From Micromonospora carbonacea (GTDB taxonomy: Bacteria > Actinomycetota > Actinomycetes > Mycobacteriales > Micromonosporaceae): a DNA stretch of 64,000 bases. A program made the translations under genes and the position numbers. The notes below the pieces were generated by a model. The model was not told the DNA's origin and ran no database searches. It saw nothing but the letters and a program-made list of their open reading frames with translations. Of this stretch, positions 8,011 to 16,967 are shown piece by piece (position 1 is the first letter of the stretch; every line of letters begins with the position of its first letter). Location: assembly GCF_014205165.1 (NCBI RefSeq), contig NZ_JACHMZ010000001.1, positions 3,184,501-3,248,500 of the forward strand. Direction: 5' to 3'.

Positions 8011-8856
8011 ATGTCGGTCAACCCGCACCAGTGGCGTCGCGTCCGCGCCTCCGTGCCCGTCGTCCTCGGGCGGCTGCTCGACCTCGTCGACGACGCCCCG
8101 CCCGATTGGCCCGCCACCGCGCACTGGACGGTGGCGGACACCATGGCCCACCTGTGCGGGGTCGCCGCGATGGGCCTGGCCCTGGTCCGGGGCGGGCCGC
8201 CGGACCTGCCGGTGCCCGACCTGCTCGAACTGCGCCAGCGCACCACGGTCGACACGATCTCGGTGATGAACGCCGAGGTGCTGCGGCACTTCACCGAGCG
8301 GCGGCTGCCGGCGCTGGCCGCCCGGCTGCGCGCCGACGTCGAGGAGGTGCTGCGGGCGGTCGACGAGGCCGGGCCGGAGCACGAGGTGTCCTGGCTCGGC
8401 GGGGCCCGGCTGCCGGTCACCGGCCTGCTGGCCCACCTGCTCAACGAGCTGAACCTGCACGCCTGGGACATCGCCCGGGCGGTCGGCCGGCGCTGGGTCG
8501 TCGATCCCGCCGACGCGGCGCTCTTCGTCGACCTGTTCATGGTGGACATGACCCGCCGCGGCTACGGCCGGCTGCTGGACCGCGACGGCCCGGTGCATCC
8601 GGGGACCGTCTCGGTGAACTTCCGGCACCGCTTCGGCCCCGAGGTGACGATGGCCCTGGCCGACGGCCGGGTGACGGTGGCGCCGACCGAGCCCCGTCCG
8701 GACGTCCGGCTCTCCTTCGACCCGGCCGTGTTCACCCTGATGCTGTTCGGCCGGGTGTCCCGGCCGCGCGCGGTCCTCGCCCGCAAGCTCTGGGTCGGCG
8801 GCCGCCGACCCTGGCTGCTGCCGGTCTTCCTGCGCACCATGCGCCTGCCGTCCTGA
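8011..8856 (+). CDS. DinB-fold / mycothiol-dependent maleylpyruvate isomerase-type protein
   Basis: 281 residues, ATG start. The N-terminal half is a four-helix DinB/MDMPI domain. HWTVADTMAHL (about residues 38-48) gives the first metal-binding His, and LLAHLLNELNLHAWDIARAVG (about 144-164) supplies the Glu and the HxxxD that complete the triad. The C-terminal 110 residues (from VSVNFRHRFGPEVTMAL) look like the SCP2-like domain often fused to MDMPI proteins. The family includes mycothiol S-transferases and damage-inducible DinB proteins. The start is preceded by an SOS-box-like palindrome and no clear Shine-Dalgarno, so transcription may begin close to the ATG. Substrate unknown. Confidence 0.78.
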   Translation: MSVNPHQWRRVRASVPVVLGRLLDLVDDAPPDWPATAHWTVADTMAHLCGVAAMGLALVRGGPPDLPVPDLLELRQRTTVDTISVMNAEVLRHFTERRLPALAARLRADVEEVLRAVDEAGPEHEVSWLGGARLPVTGLLAHLLNELNLHAWDIARAVGRRWVVDPADAALFVDLFMVDMTRRGYGRLLDRDGPVHPGTVSVNFRHRFGPEVTMALADGRVTVAPTEPRPDVRLSFDPAVFTLMLFGRVSRPRAVLARKLWVGGRRPWLLPVFLRTMRLPS

Positions 8857-9029
8857 CCTGGGCGGCCGCCCCGCCCAACCCGGTGCGGGGCGGCCGCGCC
8901 GGCCGGCTGGCGGCCGGGCCGGCGGCGAACGGCGGGGGCGCAACACGGAAGAAGTGCCCGCACGGCGACGGGTGCGACCGTGGGACGGACAAGGTCCACA
9001 AGACCGGAGAGCCTTCCCAAGGAGGACTG

Positions 9030-10211
9030 GTGACTGTAACCGAAACCCCCACGCGCGAGGAGATCCTCAGCCGCGTCGCCAAGGCCGAGCCGGTGCTGCG
9101 GGAGCACGTGGCCTGGTCGGAGGAGAATCGTCGCCTGCACGAGGCGACAGTCGAGGCGATGGCCGAGGCGGGGATCTTCCGGATGCGGGTGCCCAAGCGC
9201 TACGGCGGCTACGAGTGCGACGGTGCGACGCTGGTCGAGGTCGGCGCGGCCCTGGGCCGCATCGACGCCTCCGTGGCCTGGGTCGCGATGGTGAACTGGA
9301 TCCCCACCTACCTGGTCTGCATGTTCCCCGACCAGGTGCAGGACGAGGTCTTCTCGACCCCCGACGTGCGGGTCTGCGGGACCAACGCCCCCAAGGGCAC
9401 GATGGTGCCGGTCGAGGGCGGCTACCTCCTCAACGGGCGGTGGCCCTTCGTCAGCGGCGCGCACCACGCGCACTGGATGGAGGCGGCGGCCGTGATCCTG
9501 CGCGACGGCGCCGAGCCGGAGCCGGTGATGACCATGGTGCCGATGTCCGACATGGAGCTCGTCGACGACTGGCACACCACCGGGCTGCGCGGCTCGGGCA
9601 GCATCACGACGGTGGCCACCGACGTCTTCCTGCCCGCCGAGCGGGTCATCCCGCTGGGCGCGGCGCTCGCCCCGAACACGCTGTCGGAGACCAACCGGAA
9701 CATCCCGATCTATTCCACCCCGGCCACGCTGGTCGCCGCGGTCTCCGGGGTCGGCATGCTGGTGGGGATCGCCAAGGCGGCGTGGGACACCTTCTTCGAC
9801 CGGCTGCCCGACCGGAAGATCATCTACACCGACTACCCGAGCCAGGCGGAGGCCCCGCTGACCCACCTGCGGGTCGGCGCCGCCGCCCACAAGATCGACC
9901 AGGCGATGTTCCACGCCCGGCGGATCGCCGAGGTCGTCGACCACAAGGCGTTCAGCGGCGAGGCGTGGACGGTCGAGGAGCGGGTCCGGGTGCGCGCCGA
10001 CCAGGGCGAGGCGGCCCGGCTGGCCAAGGAGGTCGCCGACACCTTCCAGATGGCCAGCGGCGGCACCTCCATCTACACCGACGTGCCGATCCAGCGCATC
10101 GTGCGGGACATCACGTCCGCCGCGCTGCACGGCCTCGTCGTCCCCGACGTCAACACCGAGCTGTACGGCCGGGTGCTGTGCGGGCTGGAGCCCAACACCC
10201 TCTACATGTGA
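9030..10211 (+). CDS. Acyl-CoA dehydrogenase-fold flavin-dependent monooxygenase or dehydrogenase
   Basis: 393 residues from GTG 9030, with an excellent AAGGAGG at 9019-9025. The N-terminal helical domain (AEAGIFRMRVPKRYGGYE), the middle beta domain (LNGRWPFVSGAHHAHWM, TGLRGSGSITTVATDVFLP) and a C-terminal Acyl_CoA_DH_2-type helical domain are all present. The catalytic Glu of true acyl-CoA dehydrogenases is not evident. The overall type matches HsaA-like oxygenases of two-component systems, which use reduced flavin from a separate reductase; no reductase gene is adjacent. Reaction and substrate are therefore unassigned. Confidence 0.78.
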   Translation: MTVTETPTREEILSRVAKAEPVLREHVAWSEENRRLHEATVEAMAEAGIFRMRVPKRYGGYECDGATLVEVGAALGRIDASVAWVAMVNWIPTYLVCMFPDQVQDEVFSTPDVRVCGTNAPKGTMVPVEGGYLLNGRWPFVSGAHHAHWMEAAAVILRDGAEPEPVMTMVPMSDMELVDDWHTTGLRGSGSITTVATDVFLPAERVIPLGAALAPNTLSETNRNIPIYSTPATLVAAVSGVGMLVGIAKAAWDTFFDRLPDRKIIYTDYPSQAEAPLTHLRVGAAAHKIDQAMFHARRIAEVVDHKAFSGEAWTVEERVRVRADQGEAARLAKEVADTFQMASGGTSIYTDVPIQRIVRDITSAALHGLVVPDVNTELYGRVLCGLEPNTLYM

Positions 10212-10218
10212 CGCCTGA

Positions 10219-10268
10219 GCGCCGCGCCGCCGCCCCCACCGCCGCCGCTGGGGGCGGCGGCGCGGCGC
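10219..10268. terminator. Bidirectional terminator, perfect 19-bp stem
   Basis: Nineteen bases at 10219-10237 are the exact reverse complement of 10250-10268 around a 12-base loop. The stem lies between two convergent genes ending at 10211 and 10273 and can serve both. It is GC-only, without a T-run. Confidence 0.7.
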
Positions 10269-10272
10269 GGCG

Positions 10273-11847
10273 TCAGCCCACGGCGGTGGGGGAGGGCGTC
10301 GCGGTGCCGCCCCGGGGCGCCCGCGGGGTCATCAGCCGGACGATCTCCGCCCGGTCGGCCGCCGAGGGCAGGCCCCAGTCGGGACGGTAGCCGTACACCT
10401 CGCGCAGGGGAGTGGCCGAGGTGCGCCCGTCGAGGATCTCCACCGAGTCGGCGTCGATCAACCCCGGGTGCTCCACCCCGCACGCCTCGGCGACCCGCAC
10501 CAGGTCCCGGCGCAGGGTCCGCAGGTAGTTCGCCGCCCGCACCGACTTGCGCGCCGGGTCCAGGCCCCGGGCCAGCCACGGGTGCTGCGTCGCCACCCCG
10601 GTCGGGCAGGTGTCGGTGTGGCACTTCTGGGCCTGGATGCAGCCGATCGCCAGCATCGCCTCCCGGCCCACGTTGACCATGTCGCAGCCGAGGGCGAACG
10701 CCACCACGGCGTTGTCCGGCAGGCCCAGCTTGCCGCCGCCGACGAACACCACCTGCTCGTGCAGCCCTCGCTCGGCGAAGACCCGGTAGACCCGGGAGAA
10801 GCCCTGCTGGAACGGCAGCGACACCGAGTCCGTGAAGATCAGCGGGGCGGCGCCGGTGCCCCCCTCGCCGCCGTCGACGGTGACGAAGTCGACCCCCCGG
10901 CCGGTGTCGCGCATCAGGTCGGCCAGCTCCGCCCAGAAGCCGAGGTCGCCGACGGCGGACTTGATCCCCACCGGCAGGCCGGTCTCGGCGGCCAGCAGCT
11001 CGACCCAGTCCAGCAGGCTGTCGCAGTCGGAGAACTCGGCGTGCCGGGACGGGCTGACGCAGTCGCGCCCCTGCGGGACGCCCCGGGTCGCGGCGATCTC
11101 CGCCGACACCTTCGCCCCCGGTAGCAGCCCGCCGAGGCTCGGCTTCGCGCCCTGGCTCAGCTTCACCTCCAGCGCCCGCACCGGCGCGCCGGCGACCAGG
11201 TCCCTGAGCCGGGCCAGGTCGAACCGGCCGCGCGCGTCGCGGCAGCCGAAGTAGGCCGTGCCGAGCTGGAACACCAGCTCCCCGCCGCGCCGGTGGTACG
11301 GCGACAGGCCGCCCTCGCCGGTGTTGTGCAGGCAGCCGGCCAGGGCCGCGCCCCGGTTGAGCGCCGCCACGGCGTTGCCCGACAGCGAGCCGAAGCTCAT
11401 CCCGGAGATGTTGACCACCGACTCCGGCCGGAACGCCCGCGCCCGCCCCCGGGCCGCCCCGAGCACCTTCGCGCAGGGCAGCCGCACCTGCTGACCCGCC
11501 GTCGGCGTCGACGGCGGCACGGCCCGGCCGAACGTGCGGTGCTTGATGATCGGATAGCCGGCCGTGTACTCGATGTCGTTGTCCGTGCCGAACCCGAAGT
11601 AGTTGTTCTCCTGCTTCGCCGACGCGTACACCCAGCGCCGCTGGTCGCGGGTGAACGGCCGCTCCTCGTTGTTGCCGGCGACGATGTACTGCCGCAGCTC
11701 CGGGCCGAGCGACTCCAGCAGGTACCGGGCCCGCCCCAGCACGGGGAAGTTGCGCAGCAGGGCGTGGTCGCGTTGCAGGACGTCGCGGGCGGCGAGGGCC
11801 GCGACGGCGGCGGCGACGGCGGGTACGGCTCGGCGGGCCCATCTCAT
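10273..11847 (-). CDS. FMN-binding glutamate synthase family protein, membrane-anchored
   Basis: 524 residues from ATG 11847; upstream in-frame codons look non-coding. One N-terminal hydrophobic segment (AVPAVAAAVAALAARDVL) probably anchors it. The remainder is the FMN-binding (beta/alpha)8 barrel of the glutamate synthase large subunit: SGMSFGSLSGNAVAALNRG, SPYHRRGGELVFQLGT, VDFVTVDGGEGGTGAAPL, and the cluster motif GCIQAQKCHTDTCPTGVATQ, whose cysteines bind an iron-sulfur cluster in GltB. The N-terminal amidotransferase domain is absent, so it cannot use glutamine by itself. Such stand-alone proteins are widespread, and their reaction is not settled. Confidence 0.82.
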   Translation of the reverse strand: MRWARRAVPAVAAAVAALAARDVLQRDHALLRNFPVLGRARYLLESLGPELRQYIVAGNNEERPFTRDQRRWVYASAKQENNYFGFGTDNDIEYTAGYPIIKHRTFGRAVPPSTPTAGQQVRLPCAKVLGAARGRARAFRPESVVNISGMSFGSLSGNAVAALNRGAALAGCLHNTGEGGLSPYHRRGGELVFQLGTAYFGCRDARGRFDLARLRDLVAGAPVRALEVKLSQGAKPSLGGLLPGAKVSAEIAATRGVPQGRDCVSPSRHAEFSDCDSLLDWVELLAAETGLPVGIKSAVGDLGFWAELADLMRDTGRGVDFVTVDGGEGGTGAAPLIFTDSVSLPFQQGFSRVYRVFAERGLHEQVVFVGGGKLGLPDNAVVAFALGCDMVNVGREAMLAIGCIQAQKCHTDTCPTGVATQHPWLARGLDPARKSVRAANYLRTLRRDLVRVAEACGVEHPGLIDADSVEILDGRTSATPLREVYGYRPDWGLPSAADRAEIVRLMTPRAPRGGTATPSPTAVG

Positions 11848-11964
11848 GCCGCCAGTCTCCCCGCACCCGCCGCCCGCCGCACGGTTCGCCCGGGCCCCGC
11901 CTCTCATCGCACCTGCCGCCGTCGGGATCGGATCCGGCCTGTGGATACCAGGGGTTGGACGCCA

Positions 11965-11993
11965 TCGACCTCGCAGATGCGGCACGGTATGCT
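11965..11993 (+). promoter_or_regulatory. Promoter of the molybdate operon, leaderless
   Basis: TCGACC (11965-11970) and TATGCT (11988-11993) are spaced by 17 bases. The GTG start of the regulator gene at 12000 lies seven bases after the -10 element, so the mRNA probably begins at or next to the start codon. Confidence 0.5.
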
Positions 11994-11999
11994 GCCGGC

Positions 12000-12416
12000 G
12001 TGGCGATGTTCCGGATCGGCGAGGCCGCCGAGCTGCTCGGCGTCAGCACCGACACGGTGCGGCGCTGGGTCGACGCCGGCCGCCTCGCCGCCACCCGCGA
12101 CGCGCAGGGCCACCGGGTGCTCGACGGCGTGGACCTGGCCGCGTTCGTCCGGGCCGCGGCGGCCGCGCCCGAGGAACACGCCGAGCTCTCCTCGGCGCGC
12201 AACCGGCTGCGCGGCATCGTCACCGCCGTGGTCAAGGACACCGTCATGGCCCAGGTCGACATCCAGGCCGGGCCGTTCCGGGTCGTGTCGCTGATGAGCC
12301 GGGAGGCGGTCGACGACCTGGGCCTCGAGGTCGGCGCGCTCGCCATCGCGGTGATCAAGTCGACGACGGTCGTGGTGGAGCGGCCGACCGCTGCGAAAGG
12401 CAGGGCCGGCACGTGA
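12000..12416 (+). CDS. Molybdenum-responsive regulator: HTH domain fused to a Mop (TOBE) domain
   Basis: 138 residues from GTG 12000 (ATG 12006 is also possible). Residues 1-50 (MFRIGEAAELLGVSTDTVRR, WVDAGRLAATRDAQGHRVLD) form a MerR/excisionase-type winged helix that binds DNA. Residues 65-135 (NRLRGIVTAVVKDTVMAQVD ... LGLEVGALAIAVIKSTTVVV) are a Mop domain, which binds molybdate or molybdopterin. The stop overlaps the modA start (GTGA), so it is the first gene of the transport operon. It probably senses molybdate and regulates the operon, or buffers Mo in the cell. Confidence 0.85.
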   Translation: MAMFRIGEAAELLGVSTDTVRRWVDAGRLAATRDAQGHRVLDGVDLAAFVRAAAAAPEEHAELSSARNRLRGIVTAVVKDTVMAQVDIQAGPFRVVSLMSREAVDDLGLEVGALAIAVIKSTTVVVERPTAAKGRAGT

Positions 12417-13204
12417 CCGCAGCGACGACCCGCACCGCCCTCGCCGGGGCGTTCGCCCTGGCCCTCGCCCTCGCCGGTTGCGCCGGCGGGGCCGACCAGC
12501 CGGGGGAGGGCGGCGACGGGGTGCGCGGCCCGGTCACCGTCCTGGCGGCGGCGTCGCTGACGGAGGCGTTCACCCGGCTCGGCGACGAGTTCGAGGCCGC
12601 CCACCCGGGCGCCACCGTCACGTTCGGCTTCGCCGGCAGCGCGGCCCTCGCCACCCAGGTCAACCAGGGCGCCCCCGCCGACGTGTTCGCCGCCGCGTCC
12701 CCGGCCACCATGCGCCCGGTCACCGACGCCGGCAACGCCGCCGACGCCCCGGCCACCTTCGCCCGCAACCAGCTGGTCATCGCCGTGCCGGAGGGCAACC
12801 CGGGGCGCGTCGGCGCGCTGGCCGACCTGACCCGGCCCGGGGTGAAGGTGGCGCTCTGCGCCGAGCAGGTGCCCTGCGGCGCGGCGGCCCGCACCGCCCT
12901 GGCCGCCGCCGGGGTGGCGCTCACCCCGGTCACCCTCGAATCCGACGTCAAGGGCGCGCTGGCCAAGGTCCGCCTCGGCGAGGTCGACGCCGCGCTGGTC
13001 TACCGCACCGACGCCACCGCCGCCGCGTCCCAGGTGGACGCCGTGGAGTTTCCCGAGTCGGCCCGGGCCGTCAACGACTACCCGATCGTCGTGCTGCGGC
13101 AGGCCGGCAACCCGACGGCCGCGCGCGCCTTCGTCGCGTACGTGCTGTCCGAGCGGGGCCGGGCCGCGCTGGCCGCCGCCGGGTTCCAGCCGCCCCGGGC
13201 CTGA
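12413..13204 (+). CDS. modA: Molybdate ABC transporter substrate-binding lipoprotein ModA
   Basis: 263 residues. A GTG start overlaps the previous stop by four bases. The signal peptide ends in the lipobox LALAGC (Cys at about residue 23), so the protein is a lipoprotein on the outer face of the membrane. The mature sequence has the ModA landmarks TVLAAASLTEAFTRLG, FGFAGSAALATQVNQGAPAD and NQLVIAVPEGNPG. It also has RLGEVDAALVYRTDA and a C-terminal AFVAYVLSERGRAALAAAGF. It captures molybdate (or tungstate) and delivers it to ModB. Next to modB and modC. Confidence 0.93.
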   Translation: MTAATTRTALAGAFALALALAGCAGGADQPGEGGDGVRGPVTVLAAASLTEAFTRLGDEFEAAHPGATVTFGFAGSAALATQVNQGAPADVFAAASPATMRPVTDAGNAADAPATFARNQLVIAVPEGNPGRVGALADLTRPGVKVALCAEQVPCGAAARTALAAAGVALTPVTLESDVKGALAKVRLGEVDAALVYRTDATAAASQVDAVEFPESARAVNDYPIVVLRQAGNPTAARAFVAYVLSERGRAALAAAGFQPPRA

Positions 13205-13210
13205 CCGCCG

Positions 13211-14032
13211 GTGGTACGCCCGCCCGCCCCGGCCCCGCGCCGCCGTGTCCCCGGCCGGCAGGCGCCCCTCGCCCTGTTCGTCCCCGCCGGCCTCGGGCTG
13301 GCGTTCCTCGTGCTGCCCCTGGCCGGGCTGCTCGCCCGCGCCCCGTGGGCCACCCTGCCGCAGCGGCTCGCCGCGCCGGGCGTGCTCACCGCGCTGCGGC
13401 TGTCCCTGCTGACCGCCACCGGAGCGACACTGCTCTGCCTCGTCCTCGGCGTACCCCTGGCCTGGGTGTTGGCGCGGGTGCGGTTCCCCGGCCGGCGGCT
13501 GGTGCGGGCGCTGGTCACCGTGCCGCTGGTGCTGCCGCCGGTGGTCGGCGGCGTGGCCCTGCTGTTGGTCTTCGGCCGCCGGGGCCTGCTCGGCGGCTGG
13601 CTCGACGCCACCCTCGGCGTCACCCTGCCGTTCACCACCGCCGGGGTGGTCCTCGCCGAGGCGTTCGTGGCCATGCCGTTCCTGGTCATCGCCGTCGAGG
13701 GCGCGTTGCGCGCCGCCGACGCCCGCTACGAGGAGGCCGCCGCGACCCTGGGCGCGGGCCGGTGGGCGACGTTCACCCACGTCACCCTGCCGCTGGTCGC
13801 CCCCGGGGTGGCGGCCGGCGCGGTGCTGTGCTGGGCCCGTGCCCTCGGCGAGTTCGGCGCGACGATCACCTTCGCCGGCAACTTCCCGGGCCGCACCCAG
13901 ACCATGCCGCTGGCCGTCTACCTGGCCCTGGAGACCGACCTGGAGGCCGCCATCGTGCTGAGCCTGGTGCTGCTCACCGTCTCCGTGGCGATCCTCGCCG
14001 GCCTGCGCGACCGCTGGGTCACCGGCCCGTGA
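13211..14032 (+). CDS. modB: Molybdate ABC transporter permease ModB
   Basis: 273 residues with about six membrane helices, beginning APLALFVPAGLGLAFLVLPL. The permease EAA loop, which docks the ATPase, is clear: YEEAAATLGAGRWATFTHVT. ALGEFGATITFAGNFPGRTQ is a typical ModB stretch at the end of the substrate pathway. It lies six bases after modA, and its stop overlaps the modC start in GTGA, so translation is coupled. Confidence 0.93.
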   Translation: MVRPPAPAPRRRVPGRQAPLALFVPAGLGLAFLVLPLAGLLARAPWATLPQRLAAPGVLTALRLSLLTATGATLLCLVLGVPLAWVLARVRFPGRRLVRALVTVPLVLPPVVGGVALLLVFGRRGLLGGWLDATLGVTLPFTTAGVVLAEAFVAMPFLVIAVEGALRAADARYEEAAATLGAGRWATFTHVTLPLVAPGVAAGAVLCWARALGEFGATITFAGNFPGRTQTMPLAVYLALETDLEAAIVLSLVLLTVSVAILAGLRDRWVTGP

Positions 14033-15123
14033 CCGCCGCCGGGCCGCGCCGCCGCGCGGCCGGGACGCCGCTGCTCGACGCCCACCTCGCCGCCGACCGG
14101 GGCGGATTCCACCTGGACGTGGCGCTGCGGGTGGGCGCGGGGGAGGTGGTCGCGCTGCTCGGCCCCAACGGCGCGGGCAAGACCACCGCGCTGCGCGCCC
14201 TCGCCGGCCTGCACCCGCTGACGGCCGGGCATCTCACCCTCGACGGGGTCGACCTCGACCGTCCCGACGGGCGGGTGTGGGTCCCGCCCGAGCGCCGCCC
14301 GGTCGGCGTCGTCTTCCAGGACTACCTGCTCTTCCCGCACCTGAGCGCCCGCGACAACGTCGCCTTCGGCCCCCGGCGGCGCGGCGCGGACCGGCGCGCC
14401 GCCCGCGCCCTGGCCGACGCCTGGCTGGACCGGGTCGGCCTCGCCGGGCACGCCCGCCGCCGGCCCCGGCAGCTCTCCGGCGGGCAGGCCCAGCGGGTGG
14501 CGCTGGCCCGGGCCCTCGCCGTGGAGCCGACCCTGCTGCTGCTCGACGAGCCGCTCGCCGCCCTCGACGCCCGCACCCGGGTGGACACCCGCGCCGAGCT
14601 GCACCGTCACCTCGGCGCGCACCCCGGCGCGACCGTACTGGTCACCCACGACCCGCTCGACGCGCTGGTGCTCGCCGACCGGCTGGTCATCGTGGAGGGC
14701 GGCCGGGTGGTCCAGGAGGGGGACGCCGCGGCCGTCACCGCCCGCCCGCGCACCGACTACGTCGCCCGCCTGGTGGGGCTGAACCTGCACCGGGGCCACG
14801 CCGACGGCCACCGGGTGCAGGTCGGTCCGCTGGCCCTGACCGCCGTCGACCGCGTCGTGGGCGAGGCGTTCGTCGCGTTCCCGCCCGCCGCCGTCGCCCT
14901 GCACCCCGCCCGGCCCGACGGCAGCCCCCGCAACACCTGGCCCGCCACCGTGGTGGGGGTGCAGCGGCACGGGGACCACCTGCGGGTCGAACTGGGCGGG
15001 CCACTGCCGGTCTCCGCCGACGTCACCCCGACGGCCGCCGCCGCGCTGCGGCTGCGCCCCGGCCAGCAGGTGTGGGTGGCGGTGAAGGCCGCCGAGACCC
15101 GCGCGTACCCGGTGGGTTCCTGA
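14029..15123 (+). CDS. modC: Molybdate ABC transporter ATP-binding protein ModC
   Basis: 364 residues. Walker A is GPNGAGKTT (about residues 45-53), the Q-loop FQDYLLFPHL, the ABC signature LSGGQAQRVALARAL, Walker B LLLLDEPLAALD and the switch His TVLVTHDPLDA. The C-terminal ~110 residues (from HADGHRVQVGPLALTAVD) form the regulatory Mop/TOBE domain, which senses oxyanion in other ModC proteins. It energises molybdate uptake through ModB. Last gene of the operon. Confidence 0.93.
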   Translation: MTAAGPRRRAAGTPLLDAHLAADRGGFHLDVALRVGAGEVVALLGPNGAGKTTALRALAGLHPLTAGHLTLDGVDLDRPDGRVWVPPERRPVGVVFQDYLLFPHLSARDNVAFGPRRRGADRRAARALADAWLDRVGLAGHARRRPRQLSGGQAQRVALARALAVEPTLLLLDEPLAALDARTRVDTRAELHRHLGAHPGATVLVTHDPLDALVLADRLVIVEGGRVVQEGDAAAVTARPRTDYVARLVGLNLHRGHADGHRVQVGPLALTAVDRVVGEAFVAFPPAAVALHPARPDGSPRNTWPATVVGVQRHGDHLRVELGGPLPVSADVTPTAAAALRLRPGQQVWVAVKAAETRAYPVGS

Positions 15124-15136
15124 GCCGGGCGGCGGC

Positions 15137-15682
15137 TCAGGCGGTCGACGCCTGCGCTCCGGTCGACCCGTGGCCGGCGCGCTGCCGCGGGGCGCGCTCC
15201 CGCGCGGCCGGCCGGCCGTGGCACCACTGCCGCTCCGGCGTCTCGCCCGCCGCGACCGCGAACGCGGTCAGGGCCGCGACCGCCTCCGGGCACCAGTGCC
15301 CGGCCGTGTCCGCGACGATGCGGGACAGCGCCTCCCTCCGCCGGCGGAACACCTCGTCGACCAGAGCGGCCCCCGCCGCGCTCAGCCGCAGCCGCACCAC
15401 CCGGCGGTCGTCGGTCGAGCGGTCCCGCCGGAGGAGGCCCTTGGCGGCCAACCGGTCGCACATCCGGGTGCCCGCCGAGGGGGCCACGCCGAGCTCCGCG
15501 GCGATCTCCGCCGCGCGCTGCGGTCCCCGCACGGCCAGGACGACCAGCGTGCGGAGCTGCGACAGGGTGATCTCCGGGCCGGTCCCGGCCAGCGACCGGG
15601 TGGCCAGCCCGACGAGCGCGCCGCTGGCGGCCAGGAGCGCCGCCACGGCCTCGCCCTCGATGCCCGGCGGTGGATCGGCCAT
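15137..15682 (-). CDS. MarR family transcriptional regulator
   Basis: 181 residues. ATG 15682 has GGAGG seven bases upstream. The winged helix is readable as ITLSQLRTLVVLAVRGPQ, AAEIAAELGVAPSAGTRMCD, RLAAKGLLRRDRSTDDRRVV and RLRLSAAG, the canonical MarR recognition helix and DRR wing. The C-terminal 30 residues are Arg/Ala-rich and probably disordered. No obvious target sits beside it; the convergent molybdate operon ends 14 bases away. The AT-rich upstream stretch at 15730-15755 may hold its own operator. Confidence 0.85.
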   Translation of the reverse strand: MADPPPGIEGEAVAALLAASGALVGLATRSLAGTGPEITLSQLRTLVVLAVRGPQRAAEIAAELGVAPSAGTRMCDRLAAKGLLRRDRSTDDRRVVRLRLSAAGAALVDEVFRRRREALSRIVADTAGHWCPEAVAALTAFAVAAGETPERQWCHGRPAARERAPRQRAGHGSTGAQASTA

Positions 15683-15833
15683 GGGTGGACCTCCGGCTGC
15701 GGTTCGGGCGGCAGGACACCATCATGGCAGCAGTTGATCCGTTTTGCGCAGTGACAGGCCGGAATGCGCGCCGCCCTGCGGGCCCGACGCCGCCGGGCGG
15801 GCCGGCCGTCGCCGGCCCGCCCGGCCGGGCTCG

Positions 15834-16967
15834 TCAGGGCCGCCGGAACGACTGCCGGACCACTCCGCCGACGATCGCGCACCACGTGCCCGTGTCGACC
15901 TTGCCGTGGGGCGGAAGGTTGTGCAGCCGCTGCACGTCCTGCACGGCGCGGCGGGTGGCGTGGTCGAACTCGCCGGTCACCGCCACGTCGGCGTAGCCCT
16001 TCGCGTTGAGGATGAACTGCGCCCCGCTGACCGGCGCGCCGCTGGCGCTGCGGTCCAGTTCGGGGGCGAGGGTCTCCCAGGTGGGCGCGGTGAGGGTGGC
16101 GTCCACGTCGACCGGGATGCCGTTGCGGGCCTGCCAGTCCTGGACGGCGGCGACGGTGGCGGCGTCGAAGGTGCTGTCGAGGGGCACCGCGTAGCCCCGG
16201 TGGGTGAGCAGGTACTGCACCACCCGCACCGAGGGGGAGCTGACGAACCGCCACAGGTCCGGCCAGCGCCGGGCCGGCACGTCGCCGTGGCGGGTGCCCA
16301 GCTCGCGGAAGACCCGCCGGCGCAGTTCGGGGAACTGCCGGTAGAACGCTGTTCCGGGGCACGCGGTGGTGCGGAAGTCCCAGTGGCCGAAGATGTCGTG
16401 GGCGTGCAGGCCGTACTGCCGGCCGATCGTGGCGCAGAGCCTGACCAGCGAGTCCAGCAGCGCCTCCGGCGGGGTCTCGTCGACGTACGTGCCCTCGTTC
16501 TCGATGCCGATGGCGCGCCCGTTCTCGCCCGGGCAGTGCGCCGAGACCATCTGCCGGTCGCCGGCGGCCAGCCGTTCCAGGCTGCCGTGCCGGCCCTCCA
16601 GCACGTAGCCGCCGCGGCTGACGGTGAAGTGCTGGCCGGTGTCCGACCAGCCGTTGCCGTCCATGTGCAGGTCCTGGCAGTCCCGGGCCAGCTTCACGGC
16701 CTGCTCGCGGGAGTAGTCGGTGACGTTCGGGAACGCCATGTGGTGCACGATGATCTTGTTGGTGGCGATCTCGCTGACCGAGAGGGGATCGGCCGGCGGC
16801 CGGGCGCCCCACTCGTCGCAGCCGATGACCCAGTCGAGGTCCGGGCCGGACGCCGCCCACGCGGAGGCGGGGGACGCGAGCTGCGTGCCGACGACGGCGA
16901 CCGTGGCCGCGCCGAGCCCGGCCCGCAACAGGGTGCGGCGGTCGAGCTCCGGATGGTCGAAGTGCAT
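15834..16967 (-). CDS. Secreted N-acetylmuramoyl-L-alanine amidase with two peptidoglycan-binding domains
   Basis: 377 residues from ATG 16967 with GAGGAG five bases upstream. A Tat-like signal (RRTLLRAGLGAATVAVV, cleavage near ASAWAAS) directs export. The Amidase_2/PGRP domain follows: KIIVHHMAFPNVTDYS (first zinc His), AIGIENEGTYV, and FGHWDFRTTACPGTAFY with the second His and the zinc Cys. Two peptidoglycan-binding repeats follow (SVRVVQYLLTHRGYAVPLDS and GAQFILNAKGYADVAVTG). It cleaves the bond between muramic acid and L-Ala in the cell wall, for remodelling or turnover. It is divergent from the kinase gene. Confidence 0.9.
   Translation of the reverse strand: MHFDHPELDRRTLLRAGLGAATVAVVGTQLASPASAWAASGPDLDWVIGCDEWGARPPADPLSVSEIATNKIIVHHMAFPNVTDYSREQAVKLARDCQDLHMDGNGWSDTGQHFTVSRGGYVLEGRHGSLERLAAGDRQMVSAHCPGENGRAIGIENEGTYVDETPPEALLDSLVRLCATIGRQYGLHAHDIFGHWDFRTTACPGTAFYRQFPELRRRVFRELGTRHGDVPARRWPDLWRFVSSPSVRVVQYLLTHRGYAVPLDSTFDAATVAAVQDWQARNGIPVDVDATLTAPTWETLAPELDRSASGAPVSGAQFILNAKGYADVAVTGEFDHATRRAVQDVQRLHNLPPHGKVDTGTWCAIVGGVVRQSFRRP

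Noticed and set aside
10202..13780. Open frame of 1192 codons on the minus strand
   Set aside because: It overlaps the glutamate-synthase-like gene in another frame and the molybdate genes in antisense; no motif.
12478..15123. A single 881-codon plus-strand frame across modA, modB and modC
   Set aside because: Only its last 364 codons are a real protein (ModC). The earlier part lies in the wrong frame relative to the clear modA and modB products.
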